Origin: JADLDB01 sp040752975
GTDB lineage: Bacteria; Myxococcota; Myxococcia; Myxococcales; Myxococcaceae
Assembly (NCBI GenBank): GCA_040752975.1
Contig: JBFMHF010000004.1
Span: 52,991 to 116,990 of the forward strand
DNA: 64,000 nucleotides
Reading direction: 5' to 3'
The position numbers and the translations under genes are program-made. The notes under the pieces are model-generated. The model did not search any database and was not told where the DNA came from. It saw only the letters and a program-made list of their open reading frames with translations. This document shows, in pieces, positions 16,683-25,098 of the stretch (positions within the stretch are counted from its first letter, which is position 1; the number at the start of each line of letters is the position of its first letter).

Positions 16683-17038
16683 GAGGAGCTCAATCCGCCC
16701 GACGAGCCGCCGGAAGAGCCGCCGGAGGATCCGGAGCCGGACGATCCCGAGGACGTGGACGAGGACGGCGCAGCGCCCGAGCCGCCGGCGGTCCCCGAGG
16801 CGGTGGACGAGCCCGAGCCGCCGCCGTCCGTCTTCGACGTCGAGTCCTTCTTCGACGAGCTGTAGAGATCCGAGTACCAGCCGCCGCCCTTCAGTTGGAA
16901 GCTGGTGCGGCTGACCAGGCGCTCCAGGGACTTCTCGGCGCTGCACTTCGGGCAGGGATCGGGCGCGGGATCGTTCACCTTCTGCATCACCTCGAGCTCG
17001 TGGCCACACTTCTGACAGCGGTACTCGTAGATCGGCAC
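16679..17038 (-). CDS. FmdB-family zinc-ribbon protein with Ser/Gly-rich tail
   Basis: Predicted 119 residues from ATG 17038. The first 45 residues are a textbook FmdB regulatory-type zinc ribbon: MPIYEYRCQKCGHELEVMQK then DPCPKCSAEKSLERLVS, with two CxxC pairs. The remainder is a Gly/Ser/Thr low-complexity tail ending GGLSSS, common in this family. The family was linked to regulation of formamidase in Methylophilus, but most members have no known role. Upstream member of an overlapping pair with the lipoprotein gene. Confidence 0.8.
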   Translation of the reverse strand: MPIYEYRCQKCGHELEVMQKVNDPAPDPCPKCSAEKSLERLVSRTSFQLKGGGWYSDLYSSSKKDSTSKTDGGGSGSSTASGTAGGSGAAPSSSTSSGSSGSGSSGGSSGGSSGGLSSS

Positions 17039-17042
17039 GGGA

Positions 17043-18227
17043 TCACTCCGTGGGAGGGTTGTCGAGCAGGCCGAAGAGATCGAGCGTACGGCGCAGCGGA
17101 TCGGCGTCGACGGCGTGGCGGCGCGCCAGCAGCTCGACGAGGGCCGGCGCGGTGGACGCCTCGGCTCGCGCCGCTTCCACCAGGGCCGAGAGCTCGGCGA
17201 ACAGCCGCTCCTTGAACCGCTCTTCGATGCCGAGGTCCTCGAGGTAGCGCTGCTTGAAGGCCAGCTCGAGGCGGGCGGCGAGGTTGCGCGGAGCCAGCGC
17301 GTCGCGGATCGCGCGCTCCTTGATCTCCTTCGCCTCGCGGGCGATGCGCAGGTCCTTGAGGAGGGACTCGAACTCCTTCGGGCGCATACCCAGCGACTTC
17401 GCCGCCTTGCCGAACGCGCCGCGCTGTTCGACGACGGCCCCCAGCAGCACGTCGCGCTCCTTCGCCTCGAGGCGCTCCCGCAGCCGGTGCTTGTCGAGCA
17501 GCCCCACGACGTCGGCCACGGTCAGCTCCGAGCCGGCGCGGCCCAGGTACCCCTGCGACAGCGTGCGCCAGAGGGCCACCCGGTGAGGCACCTGCTCGAC
17601 CAGCGCCGAGACGGTGTCGCGGCCGTCGGGCTTGAGCAGGGCGTGGATCGACGCGCGCGAAGGATCGATGCGGGTGAAGCGGCCGCGCGGGGCCGGCAGG
17701 TTCCGGCGGGGGAGGAAGGCGGTAGCGGGGACCTGCGGAGGGGGCGGCGCCGGCCGTGCACGGGGTTCTCCCGCGGCGCGGCGTCTCGGGGCGATCTTCT
17801 CGGCGATCGAGGGGCCCTTCTGCGGCTTCGAGTCCGCCTTCTTCCGTACGGGGGCAGCAACGGCGGGGAAGGGCACCACGCGCTCGGGCGCCGGGGCGGA
17901 GACGGGGGGCGGGGCAGCGCGGGCGCGCTCCTCGGCCATGGCGCGGACCACCTCGTAGTAGCCGGTCTGTTGCCGCTGCGCGGCCAGCGAGGGCTCGGCG
18001 CCCCGCACCACGTCGATCACCGCGAAGGGGCCGAGCGGTTGGGCAGGCGGCTCCTCGTCGGCGAGCGCCCTGACGCGAAAGTCGTCTTCCTCCGGGAGCA
18101 GCGAGAGCGCCTCGCGCACCACCGCGGCGGGGGCCGGCGCCTTCGCCCGGCGGCAGAAGTCCGAGACTGCCACCGCGACCGGCGTGGGGACGTCCTCGGG
18201 GTGTCGGCGGCGCTGCCAGTCAATCAT
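17043..18227 (-). CDS. Unknown protein with Pro/Ala-rich linker and possible Fis-like helix-turn-helix
   Basis: Predicted 394 residues from ATG 18227 (MIDWQRRRHPEDV); an upstream in-frame start at 18302 would overlap the divergent gene and is less likely. The first about 75 residues are helical, the middle is a Pro/Ala/Arg-rich linker, and the C-terminal 200 residues are helical. Within them GAFGKAAKSLGMRPKEFESL resembles a Fis-type helix-turn-helix. The end (residues about 300-390) is rich in Leu/Glu/Arg. I do not recognise the family. Divergent from the HEAT-like membrane gene across a 52-bp gap. Confidence 0.65.
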   Translation of the reverse strand: MIDWQRRRHPEDVPTPVAVAVSDFCRRAKAPAPAAVVREALSLLPEEDDFRVRALADEEPPAQPLGPFAVIDVVRGAEPSLAAQRQQTGYYEVVRAMAEERARAAPPPVSAPAPERVVPFPAVAAPVRKKADSKPQKGPSIAEKIAPRRRAAGEPRARPAPPPPQVPATAFLPRRNLPAPRGRFTRIDPSRASIHALLKPDGRDTVSALVEQVPHRVALWRTLSQGYLGRAGSELTVADVVGLLDKHRLRERLEAKERDVLLGAVVEQRGAFGKAAKSLGMRPKEFESLLKDLRIAREAKEIKERAIRDALAPRNLAARLELAFKQRYLEDLGIEERFKERLFAELSALVEAARAEASTAPALVELLARRHAVDADPLRRTLDLFGLLDNPPTE

Positions 18228-18279
18228 CCGGATGACCTTCAGGGGCGCGCTGCGTATAAGCGGATCTCGGAAGGTGTCA

Positions 18280-18879
18280 ATGAGCCCCGCCCCGGTCAGC
18301 ACCCGTCCTGACGTCGAAGAGCCCAGCGTGGCGGGCGTGCGCGTGCGCCCGGTGTGGCCGATGGTGCTGTACGTGTTGCTCGTGGCCTCCGCGGCCCTGG
18401 CGCTCTACGCGCAGCGCTTCCCGGTCAGCGCCGAGTTGGCCCGCGTCGCCCCGTGGATCTTCCTCGCCTTCGCGGTGGGTTTCGCGGGCTACCGCTTCGC
18501 CCTGGTGGCCGCGCGCCGCTATTCCCCCTTCAAGGCTTTCTTCCAGGTCTTCACCGCGGCGCTCTTCTTCATGTTGCTCCTTCTGCCCGGGCTGCAGGGG
18601 CCGGCCGCGGTCGGAGGCACCGACGGAGCGGGAGGCGCGTCGGGGCTGGCGGTGGCGCTGGCTTCGGCCGACGCCGAGAAGCGCGCGCTGGCCGCGGAGG
18701 TGGCGGGCTTCCGCAAGGACGCCTCGGTCGCGGCCGCCCTGGTGCGCTTGCTGGGCGACACCTCTCCCGCGGTCCGCGAGGCAGCGCACGGGGCCCTGGT
18801 GAGGTTGAACGACGGCGTCGATCTCGGCCCAGCTGACGACGCCGCCGCCCGCGCCGCATGGGGAGAGCGCTTCAAGTGA
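18280..18879 (+). CDS. Two-segment membrane protein with HEAT-like C-terminus
   Basis: Predicted 199 residues from ATG 18280. Three hydrophobic stretches are visible (MVLYVLLVASAALALYAQ, IFLAFAVGFAGYRFALV, AALFFMLLLLPG), then a segment that reads like one HEAT/armadillo repeat (ALVRLLGDTSPAVREAAHGALVRL). HEAT repeats mediate protein contacts. It is the first gene of a three-gene operon with a Fur-type regulator and a TlpA-like thioredoxin; its stop overlaps the GTG start of the regulator. Function unknown. Confidence 0.7.
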   Translation: MSPAPVSTRPDVEEPSVAGVRVRPVWPMVLYVLLVASAALALYAQRFPVSAELARVAPWIFLAFAVGFAGYRFALVAARRYSPFKAFFQVFTAALFFMLLLLPGLQGPAAVGGTDGAGGASGLAVALASADAEKRALAAEVAGFRKDASVAAALVRLLGDTSPAVREAAHGALVRLNDGVDLGPADDAAARAAWGERFK

Positions 18880-19325
18880 AGAACTCCCCGTTGACGCGCG
18901 AAGAGGTGCTGAGTCGCTTCATGGCCGAGCACGGCCTCAAGACGACCCGACAGCGCAACCTGATCATCGACACCTTCTTCACCCTCGACGGGCACCTCTC
19001 GGTGGAAGAGGTGTGGGGGAAGGTCCGCGAGCTGGATCAGCGCGTCTCGGTGGCCACCGTGTACCGGACGATGAAGCTGTTGTCCGAGAGCGGACTGGCC
19101 CACGCGCGGAACTTCGGAGACGGGCAGACGCGCTACGAGGCCGCGGTGGGGAAGGAACACCACGATCACCTGATCTGCACCCGCTGTGGGACGATCATCG
19201 AGTTCGAGAACGATCAGATCGAGCGGTTGCAGGACGCAGTCGCGCGCAAGCACGGCTTCCGGGTCGTCTCCCACAAGATGGAGCTCTACGGGCTGTGCAA
19301 GAACTGCCAGCGCGAGACGGCGTGA
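18876..19325 (+). CDS. Fur-family metal-responsive regulator
   Basis: Predicted 149 residues from GTG 18876, which overlaps the preceding stop (GTGA); ATG 18858 in frame is an alternative. The N-terminal winged helix (GLKTTRQRNLIIDTFF, LSVEEVWGKV, VSVATVYRTMKLLSESGL) and the C-terminal metal/dimer domain (YEAAVGKEHHDHLICTRCGT, LYGLCKNCQRE) are typical Fur/PerR/Zur. The two CxxC pairs would hold the structural zinc. Whether it senses iron, peroxide, manganese or zinc cannot be read from the sequence. Coupled to the next gene by another GTGA overlap. Confidence 0.9.
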   Translation: MKNSPLTREEVLSRFMAEHGLKTTRQRNLIIDTFFTLDGHLSVEEVWGKVRELDQRVSVATVYRTMKLLSESGLAHARNFGDGQTRYEAAVGKEHHDHLICTRCGTIIEFENDQIERLQDAVARKHGFRVVSHKMELYGLCKNCQRETA

Positions 19326-19840
19326 ACGCGGCGGCGATCTCGCGCAGGCTCTTCCTCGCCGCGCTCGCCGCCCAGGCCTGCACCCGCCGCGAGCCGGAGC
19401 CACCCGCCCTGGCTTCCTTCCTGAGCGCGTTGCCGCGGGAGGTGGCAGGGGAGGTGCCCTTCGATCCCGTGGCGCTGCACGGCCGCGTGGTGCTGATCAC
19501 CTTCGTCGCCACCTGGTGCTTTCCGTGCCTCGCGGAGCTCGCCGTGCTCGGGCGCCTCGAGCGCGACTTCGGCGCGAAGGGCTTCTCCAATGTGCTGGTG
19601 GGGATGGATCTCGAAGGGCGGAAGGTGCTCGAGCCCTTCGCCCAGGGCTACCAGCTGACCTGGCCGCTGGTGGTGGCGGACGATCGGCTTCGCGCGGGTG
19701 ACACGCCCTTCGGCCGCATTCGCGAGCTGCCTTCCCGCATCCTCTTCGGCCGGGACGGCAAGCCGGTGCTGGGCTACTCGGGCGTAGGGGCCTACGAGGA
19801 TCTGGCGAAGGTGGTCGCCGGCGAAGTGGAGAAGCGGTAG
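19322..19840 (+). CDS. TlpA/ResA-like thioredoxin-fold lipoprotein
   Basis: Predicted 172 residues from GTG 19322, overlapping the Fur-type gene stop. A signal region ends near the lipobox LAAQACTRR, so it is probably membrane-anchored outside the cytoplasm. The thioredoxin core is clear: VVLITFVATWCFPCLAEL with the CxxC active site WCFPC, then IRELPSRILFGRDGKPV with the cis-proline region. Such proteins reduce cytochrome-c or other envelope disulfides. Operon position after a Fur-type regulator suggests a metal- or redox-linked role, which is inference. Confidence 0.8.
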   Translation: MNAAAISRRLFLAALAAQACTRREPEPPALASFLSALPREVAGEVPFDPVALHGRVVLITFVATWCFPCLAELAVLGRLERDFGAKGFSNVLVGMDLEGRKVLEPFAQGYQLTWPLVVADDRLRAGDTPFGRIRELPSRILFGRDGKPVLGYSGVGAYEDLAKVVAGEVEKR

Positions 19841-19852
19841 TCCTCACCGCCT

Positions 19853-20071
19853 GCACGAATCGTGTGACACCTCGTTTGAAATACCCAGTTCTTTCAGGTC
19901 CTTGGCGTACGCCAGGCGTACGAATCGTCTGACACCTCGTTCCTCCGGTGGCGTGGGTCAGGGCGCACGAAACGTGTGACACCTCGCTCTGGTGGCGTGC
20001 GTCAAGGCGTACGAATCGTGTGACACCTCGCCCGGTGTGACACCTCGCCCGGTGACTCGTGTGACTCCTCG
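19853..20071. repeat. Intergenic array of a degenerate GTGTGACACCTCG direct repeat
   Basis: Six direct copies lie in one non-coding gap: near-complete CGAATCGTGTGACACCTCG-type units at 19853-19874, 19916-19939, 19963-19986 and 20007-20030, then shorter copies at 20035-20047 and 20053-20071. Start-to-start distances are 63, 47, 44, 28 and 18 bp, and the third and fourth copies share extra flanking sequence (GGTGGCGTG...GTCA). All point the same way. The gap separates convergent genes and has no open frame. It is not a CRISPR: repeats are short, spacers uneven and partly repeated. Confidence 0.75.
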
Positions 20072-20102
20072 GCCTCCGTGCGCCGAGGCGTTCAGGCGGC
20101 CG

Positions 20103-21095
20103 TCAGGCGGAGGGCGAGGAGGCGGCGGGGGCGGGCTCGGCCACGGTCGCAGGGGCCGACGCCTCCGGGGCTGAAGCCGGGGGAGCCTCGGTGGCCTCTT
20201 CGGACACCGGTGCAGCCTCCAGGCGGGCGCGGGCCTCGGCCTCGGCCTGATCCTCGGCCGCGTGCTTGGCCTTGATCGCCCGGTCGCTCTCGGCGGCCTC
20301 CTCCGGCGTCAGCGTGATGTGCTCCGCGTGCAGCCCGGTCTTCTTCTCGAGATCGGCGATGGCGCGCTTGAGGAGATCGTTCTCCAGCAGCGTCCGGTTG
20401 AGCCGCATCTCCACGGCGCGGAACTTGTCCCGCGCCAGGTTGGCCTCGCTGTACACCCGCTTGGACTCGCGCTGGTTGCGCTCCATCTTCCCCTTCAAAG
20501 CGCGCAGCTCGCGATCGAGCTCGTTGGCCCGCTTGCGATCGGCGGACGACTGCGCCTCCAGCTTCGCGATGCGCTCCTTCTCCACGTCCGAGAGCTCGCG
20601 GATCACCCGCTGCACGACTTCCTGGACCTGCGGCTTCTCGGCCTTGGGCTCGTCGCGCTTCTCGGTCGACTCTGGGCGGCGGCGGCCCTTCCCCTCGAGC
20701 TCACCCTTGAGCCGCTGGACCTCAGCCAGGGCAACGGACAGCTCGTGGCGGGTGTTCTCGAGCTGCACCGACGCGTGGCGCTCCACCTCCGCGCGCGCCT
20801 TCGCGAGATCGTCCCCGGATCGCTCCGACTCCTTCTGCTCGAAGAGCTTCTTCTTGGCCGCCTTGAGCTCTTCCTTCAGCTCGGCCTGGGACTTCTTCAG
20901 CTCCTCCACTTCCTTCCGCTTCTTCTCCAGCTCGGTCTCCAGCTTGCGCGGGCGGTCGTCGTCACGCTGCGCGTCGGAGCGGCTCGGCGCTTCGCCGGCG
21001 GGCACGTGGGAAGCGGCCTTGCCTCCGAAGAGGCCGAAGTTGAAGGCCAGGCTGGCGGCGAGCGCCAGGCCGAGGGCGATGATCACGAAGGTCAC
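20103..21095 (-). CDS. Membrane-anchored coiled-coil protein
   Basis: Predicted 330 residues from GTG 21095 (VTFVIIALGLALAASLAF). A single N-terminal hydrophobic anchor is followed by about 250 residues of Lys/Glu/Arg/Leu-rich heptads, i.e. a long coiled coil broken by a Lys/Glu/Pro segment (GRRRPESTEKRDEPKAEK), and an Ala/Pro/Glu-rich tail. The frame is open far upstream of this start but that part is Arg/Cys-rich and not protein-like. Topology suggests a cytoplasmic rod tethered to the inner membrane or a periplasmic one. Function unknown; no domain recognised. Confidence 0.7.
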   Translation of the reverse strand: MTFVIIALGLALAASLAFNFGLFGGKAASHVPAGEAPSRSDAQRDDDRPRKLETELEKKRKEVEELKKSQAELKEELKAAKKKLFEQKESERSGDDLAKARAEVERHASVQLENTRHELSVALAEVQRLKGELEGKGRRRPESTEKRDEPKAEKPQVQEVVQRVIRELSDVEKERIAKLEAQSSADRKRANELDRELRALKGKMERNQRESKRVYSEANLARDKFRAVEMRLNRTLLENDLLKRAIADLEKKTGLHAEHITLTPEEAAESDRAIKAKHAAEDQAEAEARARLEAAPVSEEATEAPPASAPEASAPATVAEPAPAASSPSA

Positions 21096-21216
21096 GGTGC
21101 GACTCCTGACGGGTGGTACTGCCTTGAAGTAACAAAGGCGCGCGGTCCTATACAGGCACGGGCGCGGCGCGTTCAACACGCCCCGGCCATTTTCGCGAGG
21201 GAAAAGCGCCGGGAGA

Positions 21217-22992
21217 TCACAGGCTGGCCAGGTACGCCAGCAGGGCTTCGCGCTCGGGCGCAGACAGCTTCGAGACGTCGCCGTGCTTCGCGCCCCCGCC
21301 GCACACCGGATCCGCAAAACGCGCCTCGAGGTCCTTCGCGCAGCCGTCGTGCATGAAGGGCGCGCGCAGGCTCAGCCCTGCGAGCGACGGCACCTGGAAC
21401 GCGCCGCCCGTGCCCACGTCCACCGTGGTGTCGTTGGTCAGCCTGGCGCCCGCGTGGCACGACGCGCAGCCCGCGGCCTCGAAGGCGCGACGTCCTTCGG
21501 CCAGCTGGGAGGCCGGCGCGGCGGACACCACCTGCAGCCTGGGCAGCGCGCTGTCGAGCCAGTCTCCGAGGGCGTCGACGGTCGAGCTGTCGGGCGGAGG
21601 GCCGCTCATGCGGGACACGAAGGTGTCCGCCATCAGGCTGGCGAGGGTCCGGTGCTCGCCCTGCCAGTGAAAGGGGGCCGAGGCGGTGACGCCACCCTGG
21701 AGCGACTGGCTCCGCCGCGCCTTGCCCGCCACCGTCCACACATGCCCGTCGTCACCGCCTTCCGGGTGGCACGACGCGCAGGCCAGGCCAGCGGGCGCAG
21801 CGGCGTGGAACAGCGTGTTGCCGGGGTTGGGGGCGGGCACGTCGGACAGCGCCACCTGCTCGATGGCGCCGTCGCCGGCGTGGATGCTCAAGACGGGCGG
21901 GCTGAACGACACCGAAACCAACTGCCCGGCCGGGGTGAAGGCGACGCCTGCCAGAGAGCCGGCGGGGGCGGGCGGGGAGGCGGCCACCTGCGTCGTACAG
22001 CCCGACGTACCGCGCGCCAGCGGCACGAAGTCCACCAGCTGGTTGCCGGGGTTGGCGGTGACCGCCATCGTGCCGTCCGGCGCTGCGCTGAGGTCGACCG
22101 GCAGCACGCCGCCCGTCTCGGCCGACAGGAGGATCGCGCCCGTCGCGTCCATCATCGTCACCGCCGATCGCACCGCGGGGCCGGAGTCGCACGGAGCGCT
22201 CGGGTCGAACGGTGCTCCGGGGATCCCGTAGGCGCCAGTGGCCGGCGCGGAGGCCGCCGGCATCGCTGGGCCCTCTCCGAGATCATCCAACCGCTCGCGC
22301 TGGTGCGTGACGAGGAGCGTGTCGCCGGGGCCGGCCACCGCCCGCCAGGCCACGCCGCCGCGGAAGCGCGCGTCACCTCGCTCGAAGTCGGGGAGCCGGT
22401 TCAGCACCACGGCCTCCGGGCCGGTGGCGTCCAGCAGCAACCCTTCACGGAAGGTGGTGGCGAGCAGCTTCCCGCCCACCGGGACGACGTCGCGCAGGTC
22501 GACCGCCACGAAGCGCGACGTCGAGGATCCCTCGAGCGGCACGCTGACGAGGTGCCCTGACGCGCACGCCACCTGCACGGAGGCCCGCAGTGCGTCCCAC
22601 GAGACGCCACGCGGCTCGGGGCAGATCGATCTCGTGCCCTCGACCGCGAAGGTGGTGAGCGAGACGGTGGCCAGCTGCCCGGTGCCGCGCAGCACCACCC
22701 GCACGTCGCCGCGCGAGTCCTCCGTCATGCGGTTGGGGCGGCTCCCCCGTGGCAAGGCGATGCGCCGGACCTTCTTCGTCGTGAGATCCACCACGTGCAG
22801 CGCGTCGCCGTGTGGATCCGACGCCACCGCGTACCGGCCGCTCTGGGTCACCAGGAGCGCGCCCCCCATCATCGGCGCCATCGCCTGGGGTGCCCGCTCC
22901 ACCCTGATCTCGCTCCTCGGGCCCGGCGTCCGGAGATCGGGGCCGCACCCCACCAGGGCGATGACGCAGAGCGTTGCAGTGAGGGCGCGCAC
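21217..22992 (-). CDS. Lipoprotein with beta-propeller-like region and two c-type heme sites (MauG/cytochrome c peroxidase-like end)
   Basis: Predicted 591 residues from GTG 22992. Signal peptide with lipobox VIALVGCGP. The first two-thirds look like a YVTN/quinoprotein-type beta-propeller (repeated strands such as SGRYAVASDPHGDALHVVDL and PDGTMAVTANPGNQLVDF). The last third has two heme-binding motifs CASCHPEGG and CASCHAGA, with further Cys and Met-containing loops (FMHDGCAKDLEARFADPVCGGG), like di-heme cytochrome c peroxidase/MauG relatives. It would be a periplasmic or outer-membrane electron-transfer lipoprotein. Divergent from the kamD operon; whether it serves that pathway is unknown. 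Confidence 0.78.
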   Translation of the reverse strand: MRALTATLCVIALVGCGPDLRTPGPRSEIRVERAPQAMAPMMGGALLVTQSGRYAVASDPHGDALHVVDLTTKKVRRIALPRGSRPNRMTEDSRGDVRVVLRGTGQLATVSLTTFAVEGTRSICPEPRGVSWDALRASVQVACASGHLVSVPLEGSSTSRFVAVDLRDVVPVGGKLLATTFREGLLLDATGPEAVVLNRLPDFERGDARFRGGVAWRAVAGPGDTLLVTHQRERLDDLGEGPAMPAASAPATGAYGIPGAPFDPSAPCDSGPAVRSAVTMMDATGAILLSAETGGVLPVDLSAAPDGTMAVTANPGNQLVDFVPLARGTSGCTTQVAASPPAPAGSLAGVAFTPAGQLVSVSFSPPVLSIHAGDGAIEQVALSDVPAPNPGNTLFHAAAPAGLACASCHPEGGDDGHVWTVAGKARRSQSLQGGVTASAPFHWQGEHRTLASLMADTFVSRMSGPPPDSSTVDALGDWLDSALPRLQVVSAAPASQLAEGRRAFEAAGCASCHAGARLTNDTTVDVGTGGAFQVPSLAGLSLRAPFMHDGCAKDLEARFADPVCGGGAKHGDVSKLSAPEREALLAYLASL

Positions 22993-23067
22993 GGGTGGAG
23001 GAACGTTACCCGCGGGGCTGCGTCGTTGCACGCGCTCCTCGGGCAAAAGCCCTGTATAGAGACCGCC

Positions 23068-24621
23068 ATGTCTGGCCTCTTCGTGACGGACGAGCAGGTT
23101 GCGCACGCGCGCGCGCTCGCCCGGGAAATCACCGATCCCATCTTCGAGCTCATCGAGCGGAACACCACCGTGTCCGTCGAGCGCACGGTGCTGCGCTGGT
23201 TCGGCGTGGACGGCGTGGGGAACCTGGGCGCGCCGTTGGTGAACCTGATGGTCGATCGGCTGAAGGCCGCGGGTGTGCTGAACAAGGGGGCGGCGTACTG
23301 GTACGGCCGAGCGCTGCGCATGGGCGCGACGAGCCCGCTGGACGCGGTGGAGCGGCTCACCGCGGCTCCGCTGGAGAAGCTGGTGCCGCTGCCCGCCGAG
23401 GACGAGGCGAAGCTGCGGGACGAGGTGCGGGCCGAAGCGCGCGCGGCCGTCGACGAGCTCAAGGCCCGGGTGGCCAGGCGGGACTCCCTGCGCCACGAGT
23501 TCCCGATGGCGCCGGCTCCACACAAGTACGTGATCGTCGCGACCGGCAACATCTTCGACGACATCGATCAGGCGCGGGCGGCCGCGCAGGCCGGGGCGGA
23601 CGTGATCGCCGTGATCCGCTCCACCGCGCAGTCGCTGCTCGACTACGTGCCCCAGGGCGCCACCACCGAGGGCTTCGGCGGCACCTACGCCACGCAGGAG
23701 AACTTCCGGATCATGCGCGAGGCGCTCGACGACGAGTCGAAGAAGCTCAAGCGCTACGTGCAGCTCACCAACTACTCCTCGGGCCTGTGCATGTCCGAGA
23801 TCGCCTTCATGGCGGCGTATGAGCGGCTCGACATGCTGCTCAACGATGCGATGTACGGGATCCTCTTCCGCGACATCAACATGCGGCGCACCTTCATCGA
23901 TCAGTACTTCTCCCGCCGCATCTGCGCCCTGGCCGGCATCATCATCAACACCGGCGAGGACAACTACATCACCACCGCCGACGCCTACGACGCCGCCCAC
24001 ACGGTGATCGCCAGCCAGTTCATCAACGAGACGTTCGCCAGGCGCGCAGGCCTGAAGGACGAGCAGCTGGGCATCGGCCACAGCTACGAGATCGATCCGC
24101 ACCGGCCCGAGACGCTGCTGCTCGAGCTGTCGCAGGCGATGCTGGTGCGGCGCTGCTTCCCCAACGCGCCGCTCAAGTACATGCCGCCGACCAAGCACAA
24201 GGAGACGGACATCTTCTTCAGCCACGTCTACGACGCCATGGCGGACCTCGTGGCGATCTGGACGCGGCAGGGCATTCAGCTCCTCGGCATGATGACCGAG
24301 GCCATGCACACGCCCCTGCTGGCCGATCGCTACGAGGCGCTCAAGGCGGCAAGCTACGTGCACCGGGCCGCGCGCGGCATCGATCAGGAGTTCACCGTGA
24401 AGGAAGACGGCCTCATCGCGAACCGGGCGCGCTTCGTCTTCGGCAAGGCGCTCGAACTGCTCGAGGAGTGCCGGGCCGACGGCATGGTGGCGGCGATCGG
24501 CCGCGGCCGCTTCGGTGACGTCAAGCGAACCGAGACGGGCGGCAAGGGGCTCGACGGCGTGGTGGAGAAGGCCCCCGACTACTTCAACCCGTTCCTGGAC
24601 ATGATGGAGGGCAGGGCATGA
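23068..24621 (+). CDS. kamD: Lysine 5,6-aminomutase, alpha subunit
   Basis: Predicted 517 residues from ATG 23068, matching the usual length of the catalytic subunit. With KamE it moves the terminal amino group of D-lysine or L-beta-lysine to the neighbouring carbon, using adenosylcobalamin and PLP. Recognisable blocks include NTTVSVERTVLRWFGVDGV, GADVIAVIRSTAQSLLDYVP, TTEGFGGTYATQENFRIMR and TGEDNYITTADAYDA. It leads an operon of five overlapping or nearly adjoining genes. A TATAGA hexamer lies just upstream but I find no matching -35. The end overlaps the next gene by ATGA. Confidence 0.92.
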   Translation: MSGLFVTDEQVAHARALAREITDPIFELIERNTTVSVERTVLRWFGVDGVGNLGAPLVNLMVDRLKAAGVLNKGAAYWYGRALRMGATSPLDAVERLTAAPLEKLVPLPAEDEAKLRDEVRAEARAAVDELKARVARRDSLRHEFPMAPAPHKYVIVATGNIFDDIDQARAAAQAGADVIAVIRSTAQSLLDYVPQGATTEGFGGTYATQENFRIMREALDDESKKLKRYVQLTNYSSGLCMSEIAFMAAYERLDMLLNDAMYGILFRDINMRRTFIDQYFSRRICALAGIIINTGEDNYITTADAYDAAHTVIASQFINETFARRAGLKDEQLGIGHSYEIDPHRPETLLLELSQAMLVRRCFPNAPLKYMPPTKHKETDIFFSHVYDAMADLVAIWTRQGIQLLGMMTEAMHTPLLADRYEALKAASYVHRAARGIDQEFTVKEDGLIANRARFVFGKALELLEECRADGMVAAIGRGRFGDVKRTETGGKGLDGVVEKAPDYFNPFLDMMEGRA

Positions 24622-25097
24622 ACGCGCTTCTCGTAGCGGTGGCGTTGATCTCCGGCGGCACGGACACGCTGACCAAGGCGAGCCTCAACAAGCTGAACTT
24701 CAAGGCGCCGACCTCGTGGGCGGTGTCCTCCGACGACGACGCCTCGAAGACGTGGACGGCGCCGGACGACGCCGCGTCGATGTCGGTGTCCGCCTTCCCC
24801 GTCGATCCGGTGCGGCCCGCGCAGGCCTGCGTCAACGAGATGCTGGAGAAGTTGGGGAAGGACGGCTTCGAGGCGGTGAAGCTGGGCGGCCAGCCCGCGC
24901 AGAAGAAGGTCGAGACCAACTACCTGGGCGAGGCCGACGCCGGCCAGAGCGACGAGAACAAGGTCACCACCACCACGGTGATCGGCTGCAACGGCAAGGT
25001 GCGCTGGGTCTTGACCTGGACCAGCAAGACCAGCCTGGGCGCGCGCTTCGGGCCGATGCTCAAGCGCGTGCTCGACTCGGTGTCCTACGGGAAGTGA
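24618..25097 (+). CDS. Unknown secreted-looking protein inserted between kamD and kamE
   Basis: Predicted 159 residues from ATG 24618, overlapping the kamD stop by four bases and ending one base before the kamE ATG. The N-terminus is weakly hydrophobic (NALLVAVALISGGTD), possibly a short signal peptide; the remainder is a small alpha/beta protein with patterns FKAPTSWAVSSDDDASKTW, VCNGK-type VIGCNGKVRW and GARFGPMLKRVLDSV, reminiscent of PsbP/Mog1-like or secreted stress proteins, but I cannot assign a family. In known lysine-fermentation clusters the two mutase genes are normally adjacent, so this insertion is unusual. Confidence 0.75.
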   Translation: MNALLVAVALISGGTDTLTKASLNKLNFKAPTSWAVSSDDDASKTWTAPDDAASMSVSAFPVDPVRPAQACVNEMLEKLGKDGFEAVKLGGQPAQKKVETNYLGEADAGQSDENKVTTTTVIGCNGKVRWVLTWTSKTSLGARFGPMLKRVLDSVSYGK

Positions 25098-25098
25098 C

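Noticed and set aside
19853..20071. Direct repeats as a CRISPR array
   Set aside because: Repeat units are about 13-24 bp and vary in length, intervals shrink from 63 to 18 bp and partly repeat, and no cas genes are near.
22795..23067. Extended N-terminus for kamD
   Set aside because: The frame is open upstream, but it overlaps the divergent di-heme gene, is not like known KamD, and ATG 23068 gives the normal length.
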